Origin: Apiotrichum sp. Y4204
Lineage: Eukaryota > Basidiomycota > Tremellomycetes > Trichosporonales > Trichosporonaceae
Direction: 5' to 3'
NCBI GenBank assembly: GCA_025531455.1
Contig: JAMYHL010000002.1
Coordinates: forward strand, 1,240,001-1,304,000
Length of the DNA stretch: 64,000 nt
In this document: piece by piece, positions 34,201 through 45,600 of the stretch
Position numbering within the stretch: position 1 is the first letter of the stretch
How the letters are laid out: every line of letters starts with the position of its first letter
Program-made: the position numbers and the translations under genes
Notes under the pieces: model-generated
Told to the model about the DNA's origin: nothing
Databases searched by the model: none
Seen by the model: only the letters and a program-made list of their open reading frames with translations

Positions 34201-35033
34201 CTCGAGCTCGCTATCTCTCGCCCCGCTCCGCCCCCCCTTTCCTGCTGATCCCTGGTATCCCGTCCCATACTTTGGTATCCCTCTGTACACCCTTTGCTCT
34301 CCCTGTCGCTGTCGTTGTTGCTGTGTACTGTCTCGCTTCACTGTGGACTTCGGTGTCTGAGAGGACGAGAGAGGAGGTTGGACAGCCTGGCTCACAGCCT
34401 GGCTGATTGGGTGTGTAGCTACCCTGTGGGCTGTTGGGACCCTGGGGGAGGGACAAGAGTCCTATTTCTCGGACTCGGTCTCCTTGATCTGCCTGCCTCT
34501 TCTCCTTGGATGTTGTGCCTCTCCTTTCCCTCCCTCCCTACTGGATTCCTCCATCTTTCCACTCTGCTGAATTCGGCATCCTCTCCTCCTCTGCCCCCTT
34601 GCCCCCTCTTCTTCTATCTCTCTTTTTCTGTGAATTCTCCACTCGGATTTACCACTTTGTTATTCTCTTGCTCAGCAAGTCTTAGTACACTCACTGCACC
34701 CATTGCACCCACCTTCCACCATCCACATCGTCCACATCGTCCACATCCACATCCACACATCGATACCACTACACTGCTCGAAACTACTCTCACATCCTTT
34801 CACACCACCTCGTGCCATTTGAGTCATTCCATTCCATCTCATTCCATCCCCTCTCCACATCATTCTCATTCTTGGTCATCGTCCCACTGCCGGAACAGCC
34901 AACAGCCGCCCAATCCCCACACGACCACGGCCAACCTCTCTCATTGCCCGTCTTCCCTCGCATTTCTTCTCTCCACGTTGAACAACAACGATAATAATAA
35001 CAACAACATTGACAAACAACAACGTTCACCACC
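31239..35033. other. 3.8-kb intergenic region with long leader of the transcription factor gene
   Basis: No credible protein gene found. The right end (34480-35033) is strongly pyrimidine-rich, then contains CCACATCGT-type repeats (about 34720-34765) and an AAC/AAT-rich stretch just before the ATG at 35034, which sits in a good context (CACCACCATGG). This looks like a long promoter plus 5' UTR. An unannotated non-coding RNA is possible in the middle. Confidence 0.45.
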
Positions 35034-38000
35034 ATGGACACAACAACGCTGCTACAACAGGCAGCAGACGACGCAAAGCCTGGCCTCTCTCCGCGTCACG
35101 AGTCGTCTCCGTCTGCCACCAATGCGAATGCGAATGTGACAGTTCCCGACACTGGCGCGAACGGGAGCGCAGGCGCGGGTAACACGGCGGCCAGCGATCT
35201 CATGGACGAGGACTCGGACGGCGGCGACGGGGTGAAACGCCCACGGCTGCGACTTGCACACGCGTGTGATCGCTGCCGGAAACGCAAGATTCGCTGCGAC
35301 ACCCAGCAGCCGTGCGGGCCGTGCTCTGCGACTAAGAACGAGTGCACGTTCAACACCCCCAGCCGACGAGTAGCAAAACCAAAGGGCTCCTCGGAGCACC
35401 GGTCGTCGTCTGCGGGCGTCAAGCGGCCTCACTCGCCATCGCGAAGCGATCGCTCAGCAAACGCGTACCAGGCGTCGCTCGAGGCTCGACTCGCCACCCT
35501 CGAATCGCTACTCCGTGACGTCCCGCCCAACGTTCACAATCAGTACCTCTCCACATTAGACGCGCGTCTTGGGGCGGGACAGGGAGCTGGTCTCGCACAA
35601 GGCAAGGGCGAGGGCGTCGGTATATCCTCGGAAGCACTGAGCGGGGCGCCCATGCTTGCCGGATCTTCACCTTCCCCGTCATTAGGGAACCTTTTCGCCG
35701 GCCTAAAGAATGACATTAGTGGCCCCAACTGGAACTTTGGCTCTATCGGTAATCTGGCTGGCGGCCGCGCCCTCCGCCGGTCGCGTGAGGAGCGCGGGCG
35801 CAGTGGAATCGACGAGGTAGCTCGGCGAATGGAGAACCTCAGCTTCTTCTACGAGGACGAAATCGGCCAGGCAAAGTGGCAAGGTAAGGCAATCTTACAG
35901 AACACAGCTGCTGACACATCAGGCGCCACTTCCGGCTTCCCCTTGCTCGAACTACTCACCCAGTCCCAGGCAGGTGCCGAGGGCGACGAAGAAATCGTGG
36001 ATGGCTCGTCTCCGTCGTCGGCAGGAACCCCAGTGCGCGGCGCACCTTCTCCTCCGAGCAGATCGGGGCGTCGGGCGAGCTCGCAATCTGCAGTTGGCAA
36101 CCGGAACAGCTCGTTTGGATCGAAAATGCGGTCCTCTTCGGTTGAGCCGCGCCGTCGCGAGCGCTTCTTCCCCGACCGCGCTCCGCGACAGCACCAGACG
36201 CTCAACCCCGAGGCGAGCTGGAAGGTGATCACTGGCGTGATCCCCCCGGATCTCATGGACACGCTCGTGCGCTGCTACCTTTCGACAAGTCATCTCCTCT
36301 GGCCTTTCCTGCATGTGCCGTCCTTCCTTGCCGACTACGCCAACCCTCAACAGTGGGGTGAACCGGGATTCGCGTGCTTTATCGTTGCCGTTTGCACATT
36401 ATCCTCTCGCCACGTCGACGACCCGCGAGTACGCGCCAATCCATCAGATCCGTCCACCGCAGGAAAGCAGTACTTTGAGTTGTTCAAGCGGCTGCGTGAC
36501 CTGCCATCTGCCGACCGCCCCACCCTCTACTCGATCCAGGCTGCCTTCCTTGCGGCCATCTACGCATTTGGATTAGGCAACCTCTCCAAGGCGTTTGCGC
36601 TTCAGGCCGAAAGCGTGACGCTGTGCTTGGACGGTGGTCTGCATCGCAGTGTGGACCAGTACGACCACTTTAATGCTGTCGAGCGCGAGACCCGCAAGCG
36701 AACATTCTGGTCGATCTACTCTTGGGACAAGCAGTCGGCGGCATTGTTCGGCCGACCCCCGATTATCCACCTGCGCGACTGCGACGTTACCGAGCCTCTG
36801 ATCGTGGACGACGAAAACCTCACCCCCGAGGGCGCCAAGGAGCAGTCAAACCCCGAGGCAAGCCGCATGTGTGCGTTTGTCGCCGCGGTCCGGCTCCACG
36901 TTGTGCTCGAGGGTGTGATAGACGCCTGTGTGCAGCCGTCCCACTTTCCTGATTCGTCGTTCCTGGCCCGGGCGAGCGCGACCATTGCCCGCCGTACCCC
37001 GCAGCACGAATCACTCCGCGACGAGGAGTCGCTTCTTGAAGAGTGGAAGCGTGTGCTGCCAAAGTACTGGGAGTACGATACCGACACTGCCAACTCGCGT
37101 GACCCGATTCGTATCACCCAGGCGGAGCGCTTGCACTGTGTAAGTGACACGCCCGGATTCACTGCTGACATGTAGCTCGAGCACCTCGTCAAGATGATAA
37201 TCTACCGCCACCGCTTCTCGGGCTTCGTCATGGTCCCAGCGTCGACGGTGGAGGAGCGCGCACGACACGTCGATTTCTGCCGCAAGGCCATGCAGTGTGC
37301 GCTCACTATCATTGCTGACCACGTGCACATCAGCCAGAGGGGAATGATGACATACTACGGTGTGCATGTCATTCACCAGCTCGCGCAGGCCGGGCGAACG
37401 CTGGTGGCCGTCGTGCTCAACTGCAAGGACCCGTCCTTCCGCCCGCTCATCTCGCCGTCGGTGGAGGGCTTGAGGTCGTGTGTGGGCCTGCTCCGCCGCT
37501 TCAGTGGACGATACCTCTGCGGTCTCCGTTCTGCGGATATTATTGACGAGTTCTGCCGCGTGTGCAACATTCCCGTGGACTCGCCACGTGTGCCGGACTC
37601 GGCATCGCGTCCGTCTCCCGCGTGGCTCCGCCCCGTCCGCCGTCGCACGTCCATTTCCCCTGGCCCCTCGGGTCTCCGTAACTCGACTTCCCTCGACAGA
37701 TCATTCCAGGACATCATGTCCGCTCAGCCTGGTGTGGCTGGCGGCGTGGGTAGTGGTCAGCTTCCCGGTGACCTGGATGCGGTGTTCAACACGGCCGACT
37801 ACTTTGACGCCGGGGCTCTGGACCTGACGAGTACGGCGGCCTCGCCTCACAACAAGGCATCGGGTCATGGATTGTTGGCCGCTGCGCTCTCGGGCAACGC
37901 TAACGGCGTATTCGGCACGCCCCTGGGTGAACCCAGTGCCCCGTACGACCGCCTCGAGACGCTGTCCCCGAATGAAAATCTCAACGCGGCCTTGGCGCAG

Positions 38001-38341
38001 TATGCCGCCAATGTATCCCAGACGACGGCGAACATCCGGTCCAACGGGAATGGGATGAACGCGGGGTCTGGCATGGACGGCATCCTGTTCACCAATGGCC
38101 TCAACGGCGGCGACACCCTCCCTGGTGGGGACTCTGACAACTCCAAATCGCAGGGCCTGTGAGTAAAAAGCCAATCGAGTGGGGTTCAATTCTGACATGC
38201 AGTTCGGCGGCGACGATCCTGAGCCTTCTCGAGGAGGGCTCGTTTGACTATGGCTCCATCTTCACCGACCAGGCACCGCTGAACGACTTTGACTTTAACG
38301 CTGGGATGCTGGGCGACGCGAGCCCGAAACTGCAGCTTTAA
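35034..38341 (+). CDS. Zn(II)2Cys6 fungal-specific transcription factor
   Basis: Exons 35034-35883, 35923-37139, 37176-38158 and 38203-38341 encode 1062 aa. The zinc cluster is at C78, C81, C88, C94, C97 and C104 (CX2CX6CX5CX2CX6C), preceded by basic KRPRLRLAH. Ser-rich linkers follow. A conserved [18 protein letters not shown] motif is restored by removing a 39-nt intron. The fungal-specific factor domain follows at about 385-740 ([65 protein letters not shown]). The Asn/Gly-rich C-terminus ends in an acidic patch ([14 protein letters not shown]) that could activate transcription. It acts in the nucleus as a DNA-bound regulator. Targets are unknown. Confidence 0.9.
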
Positions 38342-38583
38342 GATGTGAGACCGAGATGGGTCTACGCGTGCCATGCCGTTGTTGGGCACGTGTGTCGGGA
38401 TCGACAACCGATAATCGTACCAGGCGTGAATTTATTACGGGAACGCGATCGTGACGATGTGCACGTTGGGACCTGTGGGAATGGCGGTAACGAACAGGGA
38501 CGAAATGACACTATGCAGAAAGGCACAGCCTGGGGCGAGACTTTGGGCGATTGTGTGGTTAGTCACACGATGCGGACCGGGAT

Positions 38584-38653
38584 AATTGGCGACACGACCA
38601 TTGGCGACGCGATCATTGCCGACAGCACCATTGCCGACGAGATCATTACCGAC
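38584..38653 (+). repeat. 15-bp tandem repeat x4.7
   Basis: Imperfect units ATTGGCGACACGACC, ATTGGCGACGCGATC, ATTGCCGACAGCACC, ATTGCCGACGAGATC, then a partial unit. In one frame they read as a five-residue series (IGDTT, IGDAI, IADST, IADEI). It lies about 240 bp downstream of the transcription factor stop. Confidence 0.85.
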
Positions 38654-39668
38654 TGGTATCTGATTGACAATCGGCAGATCTTCCCGTTCTGTGTTCCTTT
38701 TTACGGTTTTCTCCTCTTTCTTTCGTCCTATATTTCCTTTGCTTTATCCTTTTCGTTTATTTTTCTTTTTGTTTGGGAACCGTATGTACAGTATACAGTA
38801 TGCAGTGTGGGATGAATGTGTACTTGTCGGTGTATGATCGTGGGAGGCTCCACTCGGGGCTCGGTGGGGGTCGTGTCGGATATTCGCAGGGATCTGGGGG
38901 ATATCACCCGTCGAGGGCAGAGATCTATTCGATCTGTTGGCTTGGTGGTCTCATCAGTCTCACGAGACAAAGGAGCGCTTGGCACACTAAAGTCGTCCAG
39001 GTCTCGGCGCGGTATCACGGCTAAGGCAGGGTATTCGCTTTACTGGGCTACTAACTGGGAGATCTCACATCTCACATCATCCGTGAGTCATACCCGAGTC
39101 ACAGTTCCACAGTTCCACAGTGCCCCACACCCCCCACATGTCCAGCAGCGGTCGCATCTCGGACTCTGATCACATGTCTCACATTGACCACATGTCCAAA
39201 CGCAAATAAAATAAACCCTCTAAAACCAACGCCTAAACAAAGGCCAGAACAAGCCTAGACAAGGGGGGTATGGGGGGGGCAACAGAAAAACAAATACCAG
39301 ACAAGAGACTCGACTTGGAATCTCGGCGCGCGTTGAGTATCTTGCGTATCTTGGCCCTGCTTCCCCACAGGAACGCTGCGCGCGTACGTCACTGCCGTCA
39401 TCAGACGCACCATCCGGTATCCCCTCCGGTACCCCGGCCCCATGCCCCGCCGATCAAGAAAGAGATCAGGATCCGGGCTTGCCATGACGGCTGATGACAG
39501 TGGGTGGAGCGTCGGGCATGACTTGGTCGGGTTTAGGCTTTCGTCTTGCGGTCTTGCGACTTTTTTCTCTTCCTCTCCTCTCCTCTCCTCCCATTTTCCT
39601 TCCTCAGTGCTCGCTGCTCGGCCGTCGGCCCTCGGTGCTCGGTTTCTTAAGGCACGGCGATCCAGGCT

Positions 39669-39690
39669 GGCCACTGGCCACTGGCCCACT
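39669..39690 (+). repeat. CACTGGCC element array
   Basis: GGCCACTGGCCACTGGCCCACT. A 19-base portion is identical to 34031-34049 in another intergenic region. Confidence 0.6.
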
Positions 39691-40445
39691 AACCACAGGC
39701 CGCTAGCCTCGTCCGCGTGCCTTGCGTCTTGCCGTTGACTCTTGCACCCATGCTCTGCCTCCGGAGCGGGCCGCCTGCCTCGGACCCACCATGATGACTC
39801 TGACGAGAGCGTCACGTGCCCCCCCCCCCCCCTCCCCCCGGACGGCGTGCCCCGCGTGCTTATCGCCGTTATGGATATGCTCACCCTCTCACCCGGCACT
39901 TGTGACGCGCGGTCGGCCTTGTTTCGGTGGTGCGTGCCTGCTGTGCTCCGGGGGTGATGATGAGAGAGCCAACAAGGCCGAGAGCTGGGACTGGGAAGCT
40001 AGGTCGGTGGGAAGGTTGACGGAAGAGGAGGCTGTGATGGCGGAAACGGGCGGGAGCAGCCTGGCTGTTCTGGGCCCCCGCTGACCCGGCGGTACCCCGG
40101 TGATACCGTGACGCAACATGACCACAACCTCGACCGCCGACCGCGACAAATCGATAGGGAATCCATCTCGGCATGGTGGAGCGCCCGGGCCTGAAGAAGT
40201 TGCGTCTCGTGGGGAACCGCGATCCTTCGCGTCCATGGTTCTTGGGGTACGCCCCGGGCCGAATGCTGTTGACCGAGCGCGTGACGATGCAGATTTACCT
40301 TACTGACCGTGTCTTGCCGCGGCGGAGACCACTGATAAGGAATATGCGAGAGAGGAAGAGGGAGGGGGGGGATTTCAGAGAGAGAGAGAAAGGTATGGTG
40401 TCTTTCCCAGAGTGCGCAATGCAGATCGTCATCCTCCGTGTTGCG

Positions 40446-40450
40446 TATAA
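40446..40450 (+). promoter_or_regulatory. TATA box before a small ORF
   Basis: TATAA about 80 bp upstream of the ATG at 40532, followed by a C/A-rich leader. Confidence 0.4.
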
Positions 40451-40531
40451 GAGTCACTGGAGAGAACACTTCGTGCCCCTCCTCCCAACAAACATTGACA
40501 GCCACCCATCTACATCTACCCTCTGCACATT

Positions 40532-40741
40532 ATGACTTACGGACCCACCACCCCTTCTCAGCGGCGTAAGTCGGCGCCCCGCGCTCCCGTCGAGGACGCC
40601 GCCTCGGTGTCGCCCCCGGCACCCCCCGAGCTCGACCCCGAGTCCACGTCTGGCGTCACCTTCCGCAAGCGCCTGTACTCGCTCGACCTCTACCGCTACA
40701 CGCTTGACATGTGGAACAGCACGCGGAATGAGACGGAGTGA
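40532..40741 (+). CDS. Possible small protein, 69 aa
   Basis: Short frame (MTYGPTTPSQRRKSAP...) with a TATA box about 80 bp upstream and a C/A-rich leader like those of confident genes nearby. The N-terminus is Pro/Ser-rich. The C-terminus (FRKRLYSLDLYRYTLDMW) may form an amphipathic helix. The stop overlaps a GTGAGT donor, so the gene may be spliced and longer. One joining (donor at 40739, acceptor near 40795) would replace the end with a short basic tail. No family recognised. Confidence 0.35.
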   Translation: MTYGPTTPSQRRKSAPRAPVEDAASVSPPAPPELDPESTSGVTFRKRLYSLDLYRYTLDMWNSTRNETE

Positions 40742-42699
40742 GTTGGAAACAGTGCGGAAAACATCGCATTAGAGTTTCCGGACCAGACCCAGAACTAGGA
40801 CCATTTCCCAGAAAGAGACTCAGATATAGACCATAGACGTATTCTACGTATCCTAGCTCTAGACGACATCCACAGCCAAAGCAGGAGCACGACACCGAGA
40901 TTCCAGAGCCAGTTCCGATCCGCTATAGATATCCAGAACCTCCGACGGCAACAAGCAATCGAGATCCGGGACCGACTGTGGAACATCGACAAACACTTCT
41001 TGGATCAATCAACCACTTTATTCCTGCTGCGACTGTATTCCCTCTCGGACGGTCAACACTGGATCTATCTTGGACGGACTTTACTCGTCGGCACGTTTTG
41101 ATTCTCGGCTCTTGGGCGATCTCCTCACTCCCTCTCTTTATACACATCTCGCTCTTTCTTGCGCTCCCTCTCCCACCCACATCCCTATCTCTGCGATAAT
41201 CTCTCTCCTCTCTCTTTCCCTTCATTCTTTGGCCTACCGACACCACCCCCAACCTCCGATCAGTCCCACCCTGCCCATGCGGCACCGCTGACCTCAGCCC
41301 GTCCAACAAGGACGCGCCTGCAGGCAAACGCGAGGAGACCGTCCCCTGGTCGTGGCACGCGCGCCGCGCCACAAACGCTGCCACGGGCGACCACGATGTC
41401 GCGTGAGCGTCATCGACAAGGAACCCTACAAAAGTCGCACCCCGATCCCGAAATCTTCACTGAATACGGACACTCGGGTAGCCCTCCTCGGCGTTGATCC
41501 CCCTCGATGTAGACCCCCCTCAGCCCAGACGCCTTGACACTTGACGGCAGTATGCGCAGAGCCCAGCCGCAGTCACTCCTGCACCTCGTCCCCCCTCACA
41601 CCACGATGTATGACCACCACCCTGTATCCCTTATAGACGTCGAACACAGAACAAGTGCAAATCCCCAACCATAGCAATAGCACATAGATGATGTTTGGAG
41701 ACTCGGATCCCATGTGATTGATTGAATGTATGCCGTCGTTTCCGCAGTGTTAGTTCTGTGCCCAGAGCTTTGCCGAGCATATTTCAGAACAAATTGCGAT
41801 CACGCTCCAAACGAACCTCATCAGCACCGCACATATCCTCGTTCCGATCCGGATATCGGGCAATCCACATGATAGCTCGGAAGCACCTCGGAACGACCTC
41901 GCGTCTACATACGCGCACGCCGTCTGATTGGAGATTGCGGAATGGATTGTGGGCTGCCCTGACATTTTCTGACCGTGATCTGCGGTATAGGAGTCGGCAA
42001 AGGCATTGGGTTGGGTTGGTCGGGATGGGCTAGCGGCTTCCTGGGAGTGTGGCCCCGCGGTATTTGAGAGCAATGCGCGGGGGGAAGGGACGAGCGAACA
42101 CCTGAAGGCCCACTCTGCTTGATCCCACTTGCTGGTGTCCTGGTGGGCTGCTCCCAGAAGAGGAGGCGCGTCGTTTGCGTTCTCAAGAAGTCTACGGCGG
42201 TCCGGCAGTCAGCAAGTTGGCGCGTTAGCATTGTATGTCCACGCGTCAGTGTGTTAGTACCTCCTCTGCGATCGAGGAAATTTGTGACTGTTGTTGGTTG
42301 AAAGGTGTGAAGAGAAGAATGGCTGGAACTTGGGGGATCTTGGATGCACGCGATTTCTAAAGAGCTCAGGAGGTTCGGAAGCTCGGGACCGCTCGGCCGA
42401 CGAACGGAAGCAGAATGAAGCACAATGGAAAAAAGCAAGAGCAAAGGGGGAAGAAAAACCCCCCACACCGACTCGGCAGCTGAGCTGTGCAGTCGCCACT
42501 CGCTCAGCCTGGGGGACAACAAAATAATCCACAGACAATGTTCTCGGCAGACTCTGTGCTGTGCAAGTCATCATCATCCTCTTCCTCACCACCATCCACC
42601 CACCACGTCCACAATCCTGTCATTTATCTCCTGTCCCACATCTAGCATAGTATCCTACAAAACAGCACACACCCGTCCCGAAGGGGATAGCCTCCCGCA
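40742..42699. other. Intergenic, 2 kb
   Basis: Includes a C/T-rich segment (41120-41240) and the promoter of the demethylase fusion gene. No gene was supported, although small open frames exist around 41160-41540. Confidence 0.4.
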
Positions 42700-45600
42700 A
42701 TGGCCCAAACAGCACCGACTCCCCTGCAGGCGCCCACAACGACGCACAGCATGAATCCGACAGCATCGGATATCCCGGAGACGGACTCGGGCATACCCCG
42801 CAGCATCCCAGCACCGAGCGCGTCTTCCTCCATGCCCTCTGCCCATGCATTGCCTCCGACGGCGCAAGCTGGCCCGTCGTCCACCACTCCTCCGCCGACA
42901 ACTCCTGGCTCGACTTCTCATGAGACCAAGCCGAATGCACACCCCGGCCCTTCCTCCACCGGCCCTCCACCCCCTGCGCCCCTGCTCACGCCTCCATCCG
43001 TTGCCCGCCCTTACAGCTTGTGAGTGTGCTTTGGACAGTGGACGCCCTGCAGAGCACTAACATCCAGCTTTCCCCTCAGCAACAACCCCCGGCACTCAAA
43101 GGTGCGCGAGCCCGAGCCGATTCCAGACGACCTCATCGTCCTCCCCGAGGATGACCCCGGAGCGACGTGGGGAATCCCCATTTTCAAGCCGACATATGAA
43201 GAGTTCAAAGTGAGTATCGCGGCTGACGAAGCATACTTTCAGCAGCCGCTGACAAGCAGCACTTTGACAAATATGTCGAGCGCGTGCGGCCATGGGGCGA
43301 GCGCAGCAGTATTGTCAAGATTATCCCGCCACAGGAGTGGGTCGACGCTGTGGAGCTACTCGACAAGCGCGCCTTGTCCCAGCTCGAGATTAAGAGTCCG
43401 ATCGAGCAACGTCTAAAGGGGCAAAACGGCGTGTTCATGCAGCTCAACGTCGAACGGAACCGAAACCACCCACTGTCAATACACGAATGGTTCCAGAAGT
43501 GCCAGAGCCATGCCGACCTCCGCACACCGAATCCGAAAGAGGGCGACCGGTCCACAAATCGCGACTCGAAGGAAGCCAAGGCGCGCATAGCACAGCGGGC
43601 GGCAGAGGCCAAGGCTGCCAAACTTGAGCGGAAAGCAAAGGCTGCCAAGCGCAAGGAGGAGAGGGAGGCGAGGAAGGCCCAGAAGGCGGGGGAGACGCCT
43701 GCGGCGGCGGAGCCAGCAAAGCCAATACGTACCGAATCGTCTTCCAACTCCCTCCCGCCAGGCGACACACCTGCCGGTACTCCCATGGCGCACGGGGACG
43801 ACGTGCCCGCCCTCGACTCTTCATCACATACCTCCCACTCCTCTGGCGAGCCCCTTGCGACAACACCAGTCTCGACGACAGAACCCACAATAGACCCGTT
43901 CTACGACGAGGACTGGAAGAAGGTGTGGCTTCCAGAAGGGGTCGAGCCGGAAGACTTTGACGTCGAGGGTTGCTCGCGCATAGAGCACAGGTTCTGGAAG
44001 TCGCTCGGCACAGGGAAGAAGGACAGTTGGTACGGAGCAGACCTCGCTGGCTCCATCTTCGCCGACGAAGAGTACCCGTGGAATGTCGCTCACCTCCCCA
44101 ACCTCCTCAACCGTCTGCCCAACAGGATCCCCGGTGTCAATTCACCCTATCTCTACTTTGGCATGTGGCGTGCCGCCTTCTCCTGGCACGTTGAAGATGT
44201 GAGTTATGAAGCGCCGAACCGTACTAACTCTTCAGATGGATCTCTATTCTATCAACTACATCCACTTTGGTGCTCCGAAATTCTGGTACGCGGTGCCACA
44301 GATGGAGGCGGAGCGCTTCGAATCGCTGGTTCGGAGTTACTTCCCATCGGACGCCAACGGGTGCGAGCAGTTCATGCGCCACAAGTCGTGTACGGTGTCG
44401 CCGTTCAAGCTGCACTCGGAGGGCATCCGCGTGAACAAACTTGTCCAACACCAGAATGAGTTTGTGATCACCTTCCCCCGTGGGTACCACGCTGGCTTTA
44501 ACATGGGCTTCAACTGCGCGGAGAGTGTCAACTTTGCTCTTCCAGCATGGCTCGAGCTCGGGCGCAAGGCCAAGGCGTGCACCTGCGTCGACTTTAGTGT
44601 CCGCATTGATGTCGATTACCTCACAGGAGCCAGGCAGCCGACACCGGAGCCAGAACCGCCACGAAAACCGGAGACACGAAAGCGCAAGGCAGACGACGAG
44701 AGTGGCAGCGCGAAGCGGAGACGACAGCCGTCGACAACAGAGGAACCGCCCGCAGCTGCCTCCCCACCGCCATTGAAAATCGTCCTTCGGTTACCATCGC
44801 CAGAAAAGGTAGTGCCTATCAGTCCGTCGCCAAAGGTTGCTATCGTCCGCGAGACACCACCGAACCCTTGTGTCCTCTGTCCCTCATTATCGACCGAAGA
44901 CCTCGCGCCTGTGTTTCAGCCAGACGACTTTATCCGCTCGCAGTCGAAAACCACCGCAGTGCAGGCTCACATCTCGTGTGCCATCGCCATCCCAGAGGCG
45001 TACACTGACGAGGTTACCATCAGCGATGACGCGGGCAACGAAGAGCACGTCACGTACATCAAGGGACTGCAGAACATTGACAAGGCGCGGTGGAAGCTCA
45101 AATGTGCATGCTGTGTTGACAAGCGGCCAGCCAAGATGGGCACCAAGATTCAGTGCACCAAGGGCAAGTGCATCCGTGCTTTCCATGTCCCGTGCGCCAG
45201 GAACAACGACGAGGTGTTTTATTACGCGGGACCCAAGTCAGCCTTGATGGACCCCGCCAATGTCACTCCCGCCGACGAGGCCGAGTTTGTTGTCGAATTA
45301 CTGTGTGGGTCGCACAACCCAGCGGCTGTCGAAACCAAGAAGAATAAAGCGGCCGAGCGGCTCCGTGAAAAGGTGCTCGCCATCCCTCAAGGCTCACTTG
45401 TCAAGTACAAGAGTGGCGGCATGTCGTTGGCGGCGACCCACCTTGAAGTGAACGAGGAGGCTCGCAAGCTGCTTGTGCGGCTTCCCGACTTGACTGTCAA
45501 GGAGATTGCGTGGTCTGCCCTCGACTTCCGTCCAAGCGTGCAGCAACCGCTCGAGAACGAGTACGCCGGTCCACCGAAACGGAGCCGCAAGGAGGCAGAG

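Larger units (their letters stand above)
38342..40531. other. Intergenic, 2.2 kb, with 15-bp repeats and poly-C tract
   Basis: Holds the 3' UTR of the transcription factor, a 15-bp tandem array (38584-38653), T/C-rich sequence (38680-38775), a CACTGGCC element array (39669-39690) and a 14-base C run (39819-39832). The frame through the 15-bp array is open for 156 codons but shows no other coding sign. Confidence 0.45.

Noticed and set aside
34294..35139. Open frame of 281 codons overlapping the start of the transcription factor
   Set aside because: It consists of translated pyrimidine-rich leader (Leu/Ser/Pro/His runs) and is out of frame with the well-supported Zn2Cys6 protein.
41159..41537. 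Two overlapping short frames rich in Ser/Pro/Arg
   Set aside because: Overlapping frames of equal quality in GC-rich sequence, no family motif and no clear splice partners.
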